A stretch of DNA of 23,709 nt from an uncultured Oscillospiraceae bacterium (GCA_910587135.1 CAJULF010000042.1:1-23709); one strand, 5' to 3'. Shown: positions 8,048-16,220, counted from the first letter of the stretch. Notes: a model not told the origin generated them from the letters alone. Program-made: numbers and translations.

Positions 8048-10879
8048 TTATTTATTCATTTTGCGCTCATACCATTCCTGCCTTGTCATAAGCACCTGAC
8101 GGGGCTTTGCGCCCTCATATGCGCCCACTATGCCCATCTTCTCCATAGTATCTATAAGTCTTGCGGCTCTGCCGTAGCCCAGCTTCAGATTACGCTGAAG
8201 CGCGGAGGTGCTTGCCTGACCTGCCGTCACCACATACTCTATCGCGTCCTCCAGCTTGTCGTCCACCTCGTCGCCCTCGGTTTCTTCCGCGGAAGCGCCC
8301 TTGTCGCCCGAGCTTACTATCTCCGTCTGCCGCTCTATTTCCGCGATAATGCTTTCATCATATTCCGCGGAGAAGGTCTGCTTGATAAATTCCACAACGC
8401 GCTCGACCTCGTTGTCCGATACATAGCAGCCCTGAAGCCTTATGGGTTTGGGAACCCCCACGGGCATATACAGCATATCGCCGTTTCCCAGCAGCTTTTC
8501 AGCGCCGCTCGCGTCCAGTATAACGCGGCTGTCTATCTGCGAAGCTACCATCAGCGCGATTCGGCTCGGGATGTTACCCTTGATAAGCCCCGTGACTACC
8601 TGCACGGTGGGCTTCTGAGTAGCTATGACCAGATGCATTCCCGCCGCGCGCGCCTTCTGCGCAAGCCGCACAATGCTGTCCTCAACGTCCTTGGGAGAAG
8701 CCATCATCAAGTCCGCAAGCTCATCTATAAAAATAACAATATGCGGCATATGCGGCAGCTCGCCGTCCGATTGTTCAGCAAGCTCGTTATAGCCGTCGAT
8801 ATTGCGCACGTTGTTCTCCGAGAACATGGTGTAGCGGTTCTCCATCTCCGTTACCGACCACGCCAGCGCTCCCGCCGCCTTTTTCGGGTCTGTGACCACA
8901 GGAATCAGCAGATGCGGAATGCCGTTGTACATCATGAATTCAACCTGCTTGGGGTCGACCATTATCAGCCTCACGTCCCTGGGTGTGGACTTCATCAGAA
9001 TACTCATTATAATCGAGTTTACGCACACCGACTTGCCCGAGCCTGTAGTGCCCGCGATAAGCAGGTGCGGCATCTTGGACACGTTGCAGGTCACGGTGCT
9101 ACCGCTGATATCCTTTCCCAGCACGCTAACCAGCTTCTTGTCAAAGCTCTGTTTAAAGTCGGGGGACTCCACCAGCTCACGGAAATACACCGTGTCGCGG
9201 TGGTCATTGGGTATCTCCACACCCACCGCCGCCTTATTCGGCACGGGCGCTATCCTGACGCCGCTCGAAGCCAGATTGAGCGCGATATCGTCCGCAAGAT
9301 TGGTTATCTTGCTTATCTTTACCCCCGGCGCTGGCTGAAGCTCATAGCGCGTGACCGACGGACCGCGGCTCGCCCCCGTATATGTAGTGCTCACGCCGAA
9401 GCTCTTCAGCGTTTCCACCAGCTTTTTGGCGTTATTTTGCAGCTCCGCCTCGATATCCGCCTGCGGAGTTCTGTTCTGAACGGGATTGAGCAGGCTTATC
9501 GGCGGCAGAGTATACACGTCGGAAAGCTGTATCTGTCGATTTCCGCTCTCGTTCGCGGGTTTAAACGAGGGCGGCGCGGGAGCGATCTGTACAGGCTTTG
9601 CCGTCTGCGGAGCGGGAGCTTCGCTCTGGAGTCTGCTTTCGGTAATGATGTCCTCCAAATCAAATGGCAGCTCCGCTTCCTCATAATCCGAAATATCGGT
9701 TTCCTCCGTTTCTCTCAGCGGCTCGTCCGATGTTGTGATCTGCTCCCGCGGAGCGTCGATTATCCTCGAAACGCGTGCGGTTTTGGGGTGCTCCTCGTTA
9801 AACTTGTTCAGCGCGTCTATAATCGGCGCTATTTCCGCGTTGGGGTCTTCCAATGTATCTTCCTTCATGATGGGGTGGCGCTTCTCCATGTAGCGCCGCA
9901 GAGCGTCCCGATAGTCGCGGTCGTCCTCGTCCTGCTCCTGCAGTATCTCCTTGTTGTCCACCGCCTCGGGAATTTTCGGCAGAGGCGTTTTCGGCTCACG
10001 TGGGCGTTCGGCAGCAGGAACTTCGGGCGCGGCTTCGGGAAGCTCCTCCGCCTCGTCCACATTTTCCACCACGTTCTTAAGACCGTTCAGTTTGGACTTT
10101 TTGCGGTATTCCGCGTCAAGCTCCGCACGGATACGCCTCTGTGCCGCGGCGGACTGCCTGTTTTCTTTCTCCTCGCGGTCAAGGCGCTCATACTCCTCAC
10201 GAACCATTTCGGATTCCTCAGCGCGGCGGCGGCGATTTTCCTTAGCCTTCTCCCCCGCATTGCGGAACAGCCTGCCTATCAGCGCTCCAAGCTCTCCGAG
10301 CGTCAAATTCGTCATCAGGAACACACAAACCAGCGCTATTATAATAATTATGACAGCCGCGCCGAACTGCCCGAGCTGAAGCAGCGGAACTCCGAGGATT
10401 ATCGAGAACACGCCGCCGCCCTTGAACGAGCTTCCGCCGTTGTAAAGATTTACAAAAATATTTTTGTTCTCGTCGGAGTTGTAGCTTCCGCCACAGAATA
10501 TCTCCTGAGCCGCACACACCATAAGCAGGAACAGCGTTATTTTCACTATAGTAAATATAACGGCGTTTTTCGGCTTTTTCGCGCCGATTATCACCGCCGC
10601 GTAAACCATCAGCGGACCGATTATGTAAGCGCCGATTCCGAAAAGTCCAAGGACTGCCGTGTGGATATACCGCCAGCCCTCTCCCTCTCCGCCGGGCACT
10701 ATCGCCATAAGCGCAACGACCACGCCGACCGCCGCCAATATCACCGAGCCAATACGTCTGCGTGTAAGGCTGCGCTTGAGGGCCTCCTCCCGTATGCGCT
10801 GAGCCTCCAGCTCCGCCGCCTTTTTCGAGCGGGAGTTTTTGGATCTTCCCGTGCTGCTTGTTTTTTTCTTTTCTGCCAT
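8048..10879 (-). CDS. ftsK: FtsK/SpoIIIE family DNA translocase
   Basis: A 943-residue septal motor protein that pumps chromosomal DNA across the division or sporulation septum. After a basic N-terminus there are four membrane segments (about 43-63, 76-98, 106-123, 171-190). A charged and Pro-rich linker (about 200-470) leads to the RecA-like motor with Walker A GTTGSGKS (610-617) and Walker B VIFIDELADLM (715-725). The C-terminal gamma winged-helix domain (about 868-940, EYVVTAGQASTSALQR) recognises polar DNA motifs in characterised relatives. The ATG has AAGGGGA about eight bases upstream. It lies 56 bp after uppP and is the last gene of the tepA-ylzJ-uppP-ftsK group. Whether its main role is SpoIIIE-like or FtsK-like cannot be decided here. 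Confidence 0.97.
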   Translation of the reverse strand: MAEKKKTSSTGRSKNSRSKKAAELEAQRIREEALKRSLTRRRIGSVILAAVGVVVALMAIVPGGEGEGWRYIHTAVLGLFGIGAYIIGPLMVYAAVIIGAKKPKNAVIFTIVKITLFLLMVCAAQEIFCGGSYNSDENKNIFVNLYNGGSSFKGGGVFSIILGVPLLQLGQFGAAVIIIIIALVCVFLMTNLTLGELGALIGRLFRNAGEKAKENRRRRAEESEMVREEYERLDREEKENRQSAAAQRRIRAELDAEYRKKSKLNGLKNVVENVDEAEELPEAAPEVPAAERPREPKTPLPKIPEAVDNKEILQEQDEDDRDYRDALRRYMEKRHPIMKEDTLEDPNAEIAPIIDALNKFNEEHPKTARVSRIIDAPREQITTSDEPLRETEETDISDYEEAELPFDLEDIITESRLQSEAPAPQTAKPVQIAPAPPSFKPANESGNRQIQLSDVYTLPPISLLNPVQNRTPQADIEAELQNNAKKLVETLKSFGVSTTYTGASRGPSVTRYELQPAPGVKISKITNLADDIALNLASSGVRIAPVPNKAAVGVEIPNDHRDTVYFRELVESPDFKQSFDKKLVSVLGKDISGSTVTCNVSKMPHLLIAGTTGSGKSVCVNSIIMSILMKSTPRDVRLIMVDPKQVEFMMYNGIPHLLIPVVTDPKKAAGALAWSVTEMENRYTMFSENNVRNIDGYNELAEQSDGELPHMPHIVIFIDELADLMMASPKDVEDSIVRLAQKARAAGMHLVIATQKPTVQVVTGLIKGNIPSRIALMVASQIDSRVILDASGAEKLLGNGDMLYMPVGVPKPIRLQGCYVSDNEVERVVEFIKQTFSAEYDESIIAEIERQTEIVSSGDKGASAEETEGDEVDDKLEDAIEYVVTAGQASTSALQRNLKLGYGRAARLIDTMEKMGIVGAYEGAKPRQVLMTRQEWYERKMNK

Positions 10880-10935
10880 TTTAAAATTCCCCTTAATATG
10901 TATGTTGACCGCAAACTGGCTGCTTCAACCTGATA

Positions 10936-11808
10936 TTACCCGTTAATGAGCGAAAACAGCGATTCGCCCGAAATATGCTCCCATAGCCCGAAGCCGACGC
11001 AGAGCAGACCTATTATCAGCGTATATGCGCCGAAAATTTTAAAACGGTTCTTTTTCAGCAGCCATGAAACCAGCTTTATCGCCATAAATCCTACTATCGC
11101 CGAAACAATAAATCCTATTCCCAGCGCAGCCCAATTCAGCTCCATTTCGGAATGGAGCGCGTCGCCCAGTTCCAGCACGCTGCCGCCCAAAATGGCGGGA
11201 ATGCCGAGTATAAACGCAAACGTGACGGAAGTCTGCTTATCGAAGCCGCAGAACAGTCCGCCCGCGGTGGTGGAGCCGGAGCGCGAAACTCCGGGGAACA
11301 GCGCTGCCACCTGAAACAACCCTACCGCAAGCGCGTCCTTTATCGTCATATCCTCCGCTGTTTTAACGCCGTCCGAGCACCTGTCGCTGAGGAACAGCAG
11401 CAGCGCCGTAAACAGGAATGCCGCGCCCTCGAACACGATATCCCCGTCCCCCTGCTTGCCCGTAAAAAAATCCTCTATCAGCATAAACGGCACGAGAACA
11501 AGCGTGGCGATGATTATCATAAACATCATGCGCCGCGTTCCGTTCATGCCGCTCCATGAAAATTTTCCCGTAAAAATATCGCCTATCGTCAGGAAAAACT
11601 CCTTTATCATTCCCCATATCGTTCCCCAGAACGCCGCAAAAACCGCCGCCAGCGTTCCGAGATGCAGCACTATCGACAATATCAGAGCCGCCTCGCCGTC
11701 AACCCCCGTAATATGCTGAACCACAGACAGATGCCCCGAGCTGGAAACCGGGAGAAACTCCGTCAGCCCCTGAACCACCGCCTGTATTATAACCGTTATG
11801 TAATCCAT
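10936..11808 (-). CDS. uppP: Undecaprenyl-diphosphatase UppP/BacA
   Basis: A 290-residue integral membrane enzyme that removes a phosphate from undecaprenyl diphosphate to recycle the lipid carrier of peptidoglycan synthesis; overproduction of family members gives bacitracin resistance. The two signature regions are present: EFLPVSSSGH (17-26) with the catalytic-region Glu and Ser, and LFPGVSRSGST (170-180). Eight or so hydrophobic segments match the family, and length is normal. I chose ATG 11808, with a GGGGG stretch five bases upstream, because the protein then begins MDYITVIIQAVVQGLTE as relatives do; a frame open to 11925 adds 39 unrelated residues. It lies between ylzJ and ftsK, an addition to the Bacillus order. 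Confidence 0.95.
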   Translation of the reverse strand: MDYITVIIQAVVQGLTEFLPVSSSGHLSVVQHITGVDGEAALILSIVLHLGTLAAVFAAFWGTIWGMIKEFFLTIGDIFTGKFSWSGMNGTRRMMFMIIIATLVLVPFMLIEDFFTGKQGDGDIVFEGAAFLFTALLLFLSDRCSDGVKTAEDMTIKDALAVGLFQVAALFPGVSRSGSTTAGGLFCGFDKQTSVTFAFILGIPAILGGSVLELGDALHSEMELNWAALGIGFIVSAIVGFMAIKLVSWLLKKNRFKIFGAYTLIIGLLCVGFGLWEHISGESLFSLING

Positions 11809-11880
11809 ATTTACCCCCGTATGTAAATTGACAATTTGTATATGTGTATCTGAAGCAGATTTTTTTAAAAATTCAAATTT

Positions 11881-11952
11881 CCGCGGGTTTTGCGCAAATT
11901 GCAGCATTTTCCCATAAACGGACACTGAACAAACTGCGCAAAACTAAACGCG
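11881..11952. repeat. Long imperfect inverted repeat between ylzJ and uppP
   Basis: GTTTTGCGCA (11887-11896) is perfectly complementary to TGCGCAAAAC (11935-11944), and CCGCG (11881-11885) pairs with CGCGG (11948-11952) across a small bulge. The following ACTTTCGGAAATTCCATGCACAGGCGG resembles the GGAAATTCATGC tail of family B, so this may be a decayed relative. Confidence 0.5.
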
Positions 11953-12021
11953 GCACTTTCGGAAATTCCATGCACAGGCGGTTTGCCCGCGTTACAGGAC
12001 TCCGCCTTACGATTTATACCG

Positions 12022-12198
12022 TCAATTATTAAGATAATCTCTGGGATCGGTGGAAAAAAAGCTCTTCAAAGTTTTTTTGCCCTCCGTCACGGAATACTCC
12101 GCAAAACCGTTCCCCACACATTCCGTGACTATTTCGTCAGCGCCCGCGCCGTAGCCTTTCCCGAATATATCCTCAAGACCTATTATCGTGTGTATCAT
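12022..12198 (-). CDS. YlzJ-like protein
   Basis: A 58-residue protein beginning MIHTIIGLEDIFGKG, which matches the start of the YlzJ-like family (hydrophobic N-terminal strand followed by a Phe-Gly turn), and ending in an acidic-aromatic C-terminus. The function is unknown. The ATG lies just after the tepA stop (four-base gap), with GGGGAG inside the tepA coding end; the GTG one codon upstream (12201) has slightly better spacing and is possible. Position between tepA and ftsK is the same as in Bacillus subtilis, which strongly supports the call although the gene is easily missed inside a longer 142-codon open frame. Confidence 0.82.
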   Translation of the reverse strand: MIHTIIGLEDIFGKGYGAGADEIVTECVGNGFAEYSVTEGKKTLKSFFSTDPRDYLNN

Positions 12199-12202
12199 CA
12201 CA

Positions 12203-13111
12203 TCATCGCTCCCCGTTCCAATCCGCTTTGTTGTATTCCGGTCGGGACTGCGCCCTGCGCACCGCCGCCGCGACCTCGGTTTTGGGCTTTCTGCCGCGCT
12301 TTTTCGGTGCGGCTGTTGCTGCAGTCTTCGCAGTGGATTTTTTTGGAGTGCTTTTCGCGGACACCTTCTGAGCGGATTTCTTGGGAGGTCTGCCCGCACG
12401 CTTTTTAGGCAGCTCGCGCAGCTTTGCCTGATCCTCGTCGATAAGCTCATACAGACACTTTACCGCGTCGGAAAGCCCGCCCAGCCTGTCGATCAGACCC
12501 TCTTCCACCGCCGCGTCCCCGTCCAGCACCGAGCCTACGTCCATCACCAGCTCGTCGCGCTCCATCATAAGCTGCTTGAAGCGCTGCGGCGGCATTTTGC
12601 TGTTCTCGGTAACAAACCGCGTTATCCGCTCCTGCATTTTCTCAAAATAAGATAGGGTCTGCGGTATCCCCAGCACCATTCCGTTCATGCGAACGGGATG
12701 TATAGTCATTGTAGCCGAGGGTACGATAAAGCTCGTGCGGGCGCTCACCGCCAGCGGAACTCCGATGGAGTGCCCCCCGCCAACAACTATGGACACCGTA
12801 GGTTTCGACATTCCCGCGATAAGCTCAGATATAGCCAGCCCCGCCTCCACATCGCCGCCCACCGTGTTCAGCACGATAAGCAGTCCCTCAATGGTGCTGT
12901 CCTCCTCGATAGCCACCAGCGCGGGAATGATGTGCTCATACTTGGTGGTCTTGTTCTGCGGCGGCAGTATATAATGCCCCTCAATCTGACCTATAATAGT
13001 AAGGCAGTGGATATTGTGCGGCGCGTTGCAGGCTGCGATTATGCCCGTATCAATGATCTGTTGATTCTGCTCCTCGGTAAACGGAGCTTCGTTCCTGGTC
13101 TCTTCGCTCAT
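12203..13111 (-). CDS. tepA: ClpP-like protease TepA with basic AT-hook-like tail
   Basis: A 302-residue protein of the ClpP/crotonase-like serine protease group called TepA (translocation-enhancing protein). The oxyanion strip LNTVGGDVEAGLA (81-93), Ser115 in GGGHSIG and His138 in TIHPV form the expected active-site framework. From about 233 a Lys/Ala/Pro-rich tail of some 70 residues follows, with two AT-hook-like motifs, KKRAGRPPKK (236-245) and KKRGRKPK (270-277); characterised TepA is shorter and I know no such tail there. I chose ATG 13111, eight bases after AAAGGGG, instead of a frame open 13 codons earlier. Relatives are cytoplasmic; the tail suggests nucleic acid or membrane contact, which is inference. 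First gene of the tepA-ylzJ-uppP-ftsK group. Confidence 0.92.
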   Translation of the reverse strand: MSEETRNEAPFTEEQNQQIIDTGIIAACNAPHNIHCLTIIGQIEGHYILPPQNKTTKYEHIIPALVAIEEDSTIEGLLIVLNTVGGDVEAGLAISELIAGMSKPTVSIVVGGGHSIGVPLAVSARTSFIVPSATMTIHPVRMNGMVLGIPQTLSYFEKMQERITRFVTENSKMPPQRFKQLMMERDELVMDVGSVLDGDAAVEEGLIDRLGGLSDAVKCLYELIDEDQAKLRELPKKRAGRPPKKSAQKVSAKSTPKKSTAKTAATAAPKKRGRKPKTEVAAAVRRAQSRPEYNKADWNGER

Positions 13112-13279
13112 AACATTAACCCCTTTTAGATGTTTGAAAGACAGAAACAAGACTGCGCCATAAGGGTCTTATTTCCTGCCTCTGCTTCATATTATTTCTA
13201 AAAGGACAGGTTTTATGCGGAAAAGCTTACATTTTTTTCTTTTTTGCGGATATTTTTTCCACACAAATACTCATTTTAT

Positions 13280-13308
13280 ATTATATCATATTTTTCTTGA
13301 AATTTCAA
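13280..13308 (-). promoter_or_regulatory. Sigma-A promoter for tepA with palindromic -35 region
   Basis: On the minus strand TTGAAA (13308-13303) and TATAAT (13285-13280) are 17 bases apart. The -35 box is part of a perfect 12-bp palindrome, TTGAAATTTCAA (13297-13308), which could be an operator. The leader to the tepA ATG would be about 160 nt. The part from 13310 to 13440 shows nothing I recognise. Confidence 0.7.
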
Positions 13309-13444
13309 ATACTTTTTTAAGCTTTTTTTGAAGAACCTGTATTCGCAGGATATTGCTGCTGTCCTTTCGGCATATTTTGCCGCTGACTGCGAATTTTCGC
13401 CTTGTCAGACGACAAATATTCCCGATAATCCGCGCACATATTTT

Positions 13445-13472
13445 TGGCAACACAGCACAAAACTTGTGCGGT
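13445..13472 (+). repeat. GGCAACAC-hairpin motif, left flank of A5
   Basis: GGCAACAC is followed by a hairpin-forming GCACAAAACTTGTGC. The last 21 bases (13452-13472) match 13670-13690 at 18 of 21 positions in the same direction, so A5 sits between imperfect direct repeats. Confidence 0.7.
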
Positions 13473-13669
13473 CAGACTGTATATAAAAGGTTGACCTAAA
13501 GCGGATTATTTAAAAAAATTTCAAAATTTCCGTTAGTCATACTCCGTTGCGCTACGCTTCACTCCGCATGCCTAACGGAAACCGAACACATTTGCCATTT
13601 GGCAAATGTGTGCTTTTTGAAATTTAATCCGCCGACATTGCGCGGCAAATAGGCTTTTTCTACAAGCTG
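13473..13669 (-). repeat. Family A intergenic element, copy A5 (complete, inverted)
   Basis: 197-bp copy in reverse orientation. It starts CAGACTGTATATAAAAGG and ends CTTTTTCTACAAGCTG. The outer stem AAATTTCAAAA/TTTTGAAATTT is perfect. Hairpin 2 is TTTCCGTTAG/CTAACGGAAA, and hairpin 1 at 13586-13611 has an 11-bp stem with ATTT loop. It occupies the space between tepA and the TauE genes. Confidence 0.88.
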
Positions 13670-13697
13670 ACCACACAAAGCTTGTGCGGTGTTGCCT
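13670..13697 (-). repeat. GGCAACAC-hairpin motif, right flank of A5
   Basis: Read on the minus strand: GGCAACAC, then CCGCACAAGCTTTGTGTGG. With the left flank it forms both a direct and an inverted pair, as expected if A5 entered a long palindrome whose centre was then duplicated. Confidence 0.7.
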
Positions 13698-13740
13698 TAA
13701 AAACAGGCTCTAAGTCGGATTTTGCCATACTCTGTAAACT

Positions 13741-14139
13741 TCACATATTTTCGGATTCGCGCACCCGCTTTCCGTTATTGTCCTCGTCTTCGCGTTTTTT
13801 TGAGAACAGTTCCCTTAGCCCGAACGCCAGCAAAAACAGCGCATAGAGCTTTCTCAGCATATCGTTAGCTATTATCTGAGAGCCTACCGTTCCCAGAACC
13901 GCGCCGATAATTCCCCCGAGAATACATTTTTTCACGAGTGCCTTGTTTACCAGACCGCTTTTAAGGTGCATTATCAGGGCGATAAGCGCTATCGGCAGGA
14001 AGAACAGCACATTTATCCCCTGAGCCGCCCGCTGCTCCATACCCGCGAACAGCGTCAGCCACACCACCAGTATAAAGCCTCCTCCCAAGCCCATTGAGGC
14101 GAGCACCCCCGTCAGAAACCCTACTATCGCTTCCGTCAT
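13741..14139 (-). CDS. TauE/SafE-type transporter, second half gene
   Basis: A 132-residue membrane protein starting MTEAIVGFLTGVLASMGLGGGF, the N-terminal pattern of a DUF81/TauE-SafE repeat, with about four hydrophobic segments and a charged C-terminus (KKREDEDNNGKR). Full TauE/SafE proteins are about 250-270 residues with two such repeats, so this is one half. ATG 14139 overlaps the stop of the upstream half gene (ATGA), so the two are probably translated together and pair in the membrane. The family moves sulfite, sulfonates or other organic anions; the substrate here is unknown. An open frame continuing to 14271 lies inside the upstream gene and is not a credible start. Confidence 0.85.
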   Translation of the reverse strand: MTEAIVGFLTGVLASMGLGGGFILVVWLTLFAGMEQRAAQGINVLFFLPIALIALIMHLKSGLVNKALVKKCILGGIIGAVLGTVGSQIIANDMLRKLYALFLLAFGLRELFSKKREDEDNNGKRVRESENM

Positions 14140-14477
14140 ATAAACAGCGTCCTTAGCGCCGCCGCGACTATTACAGCCCCGAAAAGCCTGTGAAGCCACC
14201 GCGCCTTGATTTTTTTCAGGAAGAACGCTCCCGCCAGCGCTCCGCCCGCTCCCCATGGAATATATTCCCATGCCGCTCCGAAGTCAAGATTGCCCGAAAA
14301 CCCGTAAAACACCGCCGTTACAAGGCTCAGCACAAATATCAGCGCCACCGAGCTTGCGTGAGCCTCCTGCGCCGAACAACCCTCGCGTTCCAGTATCGGC
14401 ACGGCGAGCACGCCGCCTCCCGAGCCGAAAAATCCGTTAAGAAAGCCGCACAGGCTTCCCTCAAAAAATTTTTTCAA
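14136..14477 (-). CDS. TauE/SafE-type transporter, first half gene
   Basis: A 113-residue membrane protein, FFEGSLCGFLNGFFGSGGGVLAVP near the N-terminus, with about four hydrophobic segments, matching one DUF81 repeat. It shares the GFLxG...GxGGG pattern with its downstream partner, as expected for the two halves of one fold. The TTG start at 14477 has a GGCGGTGG purine stretch about five bases upstream; no better start is in frame. The stop overlaps the partner's ATG by four bases. Splitting seems natural, not a sequencing error: the second half has its own start and the overlap is the standard ATGA. Confidence 0.83.
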   Translation of the reverse strand: MKKFFEGSLCGFLNGFFGSGGGVLAVPILEREGCSAQEAHASSVALIFVLSLVTAVFYGFSGNLDFGAAWEYIPWGAGGALAGAFFLKKIKARWLHRLFGAVIVAAALRTLFI

Positions 14478-14513
14478 AACACCACCGCCTTTTAAATGTA
14501 TAAAGCAAGATAT

Positions 14514-14690
14514 CTGACTGTATATAAAGGTTGACCTGAAGCGGATTATTTAAAAAATTTTCAAAATTTCCGCACTCACTCTCCACTTCGCTCTGCGCGA
14601 CTGCGGAAACCATGCGCATTTGCCGAATGGCAAATGCGCACTTTTTGAAATTTAATGCGACGGCATTGCGTGGCATTTGGGCTTCTTCCA
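14514..14690 (-). repeat. Family A intergenic element, copy A6 (inverted)
   Basis: About 177 bp in reverse orientation: CTGACTGTATATAAAGG at one end, GGGCTTCTTCCAAAAAGAG at the other. Hairpin 1 at 14613-14640 has a 12-bp stem with GAAT loop. The outer stem is TTTTCAAAATTT against CTTTTTGAAATTTAA. It lies between the 5' end of the TauE genes and the promoter of the plus-strand cassette. No clear flanking direct repeat is seen. Confidence 0.83.
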
Positions 14691-14758
14691 AAAAGAGATA
14701 TAAGCTGCGCGCCGCCTGCTGCTGTTTCTTACATCTTCCATACATTTTGGTTCTATTA

Positions 14759-14788
14759 TTGACAAAACAAGACGATTTATGATATAAT
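14759..14788 (+). promoter_or_regulatory. Strong sigma-A promoter for the plus-strand cassette
   Basis: Perfect TTGACA (14759-14764) and perfect TATAAT (14783-14788), 18 bases apart, about 28 bp ahead of the first start codon. This is the best promoter in the window and stands just past element A6. Confidence 0.85.
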
Positions 14789-14816
14789 TTAAAAAATGGT
14801 TTATGAGGGAAAATTT

Positions 14817-15674
14817 ATGAATAAAATACCTTGGACAGGAATTTCAACCGCCTGCTGCGCTTTTCTCGGAGCGGCGGTTATGGGTACGATTATTGACGAA
14901 TTTATTGTAATGCGGCTGTTCGCCGCGTGGCTTATCTGCTCCGCGGTAATATGCGCGGGCGAGATTATCGGAAACGCCGTCGGTAAAAAGCAGCGAAACC
15001 GTTACGGCGGAAATGTCGGCGCGGGGATAGCTTGCGCTGTCCTGCTTGTATTTATGCTGATTGCGATATGCATTGACCTGTTGAGCGCTCCGACAGGAGG
15101 ATTTATAAACTTAAGAGGTTTGGCGTCTGTATTCGCCTCGTTGGGGATAGGCGCTCCGGTAATCGCCGCCGTTATCGCGAATGTCATCAGTGCCGTTATA
15201 AAGCGCAGGAATCGTTCAACAAGTCCATCGTCACCGCAGCAAAGGCTCAGGCGGCTTAAATTCAAACCCTTTTTGCCGCCCGTTATCGTATTGAGCGTAT
15301 GTATGGCGCTTGCTGTTGTTTTCAGGCTGTTTAAACGCGTTGAATGGCAGCAATACGCCCTTGAAATAATTTTCATCGTTTCGGAAATATGTCTTACGCT
15401 CATCATTGGTATGATACTGAACCGCATTTACAAAGTAAATTTCATTGACAATCTGCTTATATTCCTGCCGCAGGCGAACGCGGTCCGCGGGCTGATAAAC
15501 AGAACAGGCATGCTTGAAAGCAATGCGGAGCTTAATCTCTCTTACATAGAAAAATCAATAACCGTAAACCGCGTTTTTATCGCCCTGCATATCGCGATAA
15601 TACTTGCGGATATCGTGTGGTTTATCTTCAGGCTTAAATGTGACAAAGGAATAAAGCCGAAAAACATTATATAA
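14817..15674 (+). CDS. Multi-pass membrane protein, unrecognised family (paralogue of 16299-16808)
   Basis: A 285-residue protein with about seven hydrophobic segments (around 9-27, 32-52, 68-89, 103-128, 153-170, 182-203, 252-272) and a basic Ser/Pro/Arg linker (129-150) in the middle. I do not recognise the family. Residues 38-130 align without large gaps to residues 38-131 of the third gene of the cassette: WLICSAV...GE...GKK against WLLCALF...GE...SKK, INLRGLASVFASL against INLWGLGSFLISL, and AVIANVISAVIKR against AVILNSAALIMQK. The second half is not present in that paralogue. ATG 14817 has GAGGGA eight bases upstream; an ATG seven codons earlier has none. Confidence 0.85.
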   Translation: MNKIPWTGISTACCAFLGAAVMGTIIDEFIVMRLFAAWLICSAVICAGEIIGNAVGKKQRNRYGGNVGAGIACAVLLVFMLIAICIDLLSAPTGGFINLRGLASVFASLGIGAPVIAAVIANVISAVIKRRNRSTSPSSPQQRLRRLKFKPFLPPVIVLSVCMALAVVFRLFKRVEWQQYALEIIFIVSEICLTLIIGMILNRIYKVNFIDNLLIFLPQANAVRGLINRTGMLESNAELNLSYIEKSITVNRVFIALHIAIILADIVWFIFRLKCDKGIKPKNII

Positions 15675-15697
15675 AAACAAATAACGGAGGAATTATT

Positions 15698-16204
15698 ATG
15701 TACGACCGATACGGTGATATCTCAAAATTTATAACCGACCCCGACCGCCTTGTGATGGAACATGACAAATCGGTATATATTTCGCGTGAAGAGGATTACG
15801 ATATCTGGGTGGACATGGAGGACTGCTGTGAATACTTTGAAAAAATCAAGCCGTTTATCGTGACTGTCGCAAAGCATATCTGCGAAATGGACAATACGGT
15901 TCAGAGATTCCACTATACCATGCGGTTCAACGATAAGCCCCTCGGTCTTGCAAAGCTGCCGTCACCACGGGGCATTCTGAGATATGACTTTAACAGGTGC
16001 ATGGTAAGGGGCGCTAAAGATGAAGCGTTTTCATTCATATTGGCACCGGTATATATTGAAAAACCCGATAGGGTCACTCTCGTTTACTGGGCTACCAACG
16101 AAAATAATCAATTTGACGCGGAGTTTGAGTATAAGGACGGAAAATTTTTCCTTAGAAGATACGGCATGATAGACCTTATCCCCGACGATTGGGACAAACC
16201 TTGA
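15698..16204 (+). CDS. Soluble protein of unknown function
   Basis: A 168-residue acidic protein without signal peptide or membrane segments, not recognised. It begins MYDRYGDISKFITDPDRLVM and ends with an alternating strand pattern (VTLVYWATNENNQFDAEFEY, then DGKFFLRRYGMIDLIPDDW), suggesting a compact alpha/beta fold of the size of small cytoplasmic immunity or regulatory proteins; that comparison is only a guess. Cys-pairs (DCCEYF) are not arranged as a metal site. The ATG has GGAGG eight bases upstream and follows the first membrane protein by 23 bp, so the genes are co-transcribed. Confidence 0.85.
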   Translation: MYDRYGDISKFITDPDRLVMEHDKSVYISREEDYDIWVDMEDCCEYFEKIKPFIVTVAKHICEMDNTVQRFHYTMRFNDKPLGLAKLPSPRGILRYDFNRCMVRGAKDEAFSFILAPVYIEKPDRVTLVYWATNENNQFDAEFEYKDGKFFLRRYGMIDLIPDDWDKP

Positions 16205-16220
16205 ACCGTATGTTAACCGC

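Noticed and set aside
7868..10933. Open frame of 1021 codons on the plus strand
   Set aside because: It lies opposite the clear ftsK gene, has no family resemblance and a composition full of His, Arg and Tyr typical of an antisense shadow.
12022..12450. Whole 142-codon minus-strand frame as a gene
   Set aside because: The first two-thirds overlap the tepA tail in another frame; only the last 58 codons look like a protein (YlzJ-like) with a proper start.
13741..14477. Frameshifted pseudogene of a full TauE/SafE protein
   Set aside because: The second half has its own ATG overlapping the first stop as ATGA and starts at a natural repeat boundary, so two functional half genes are more likely.
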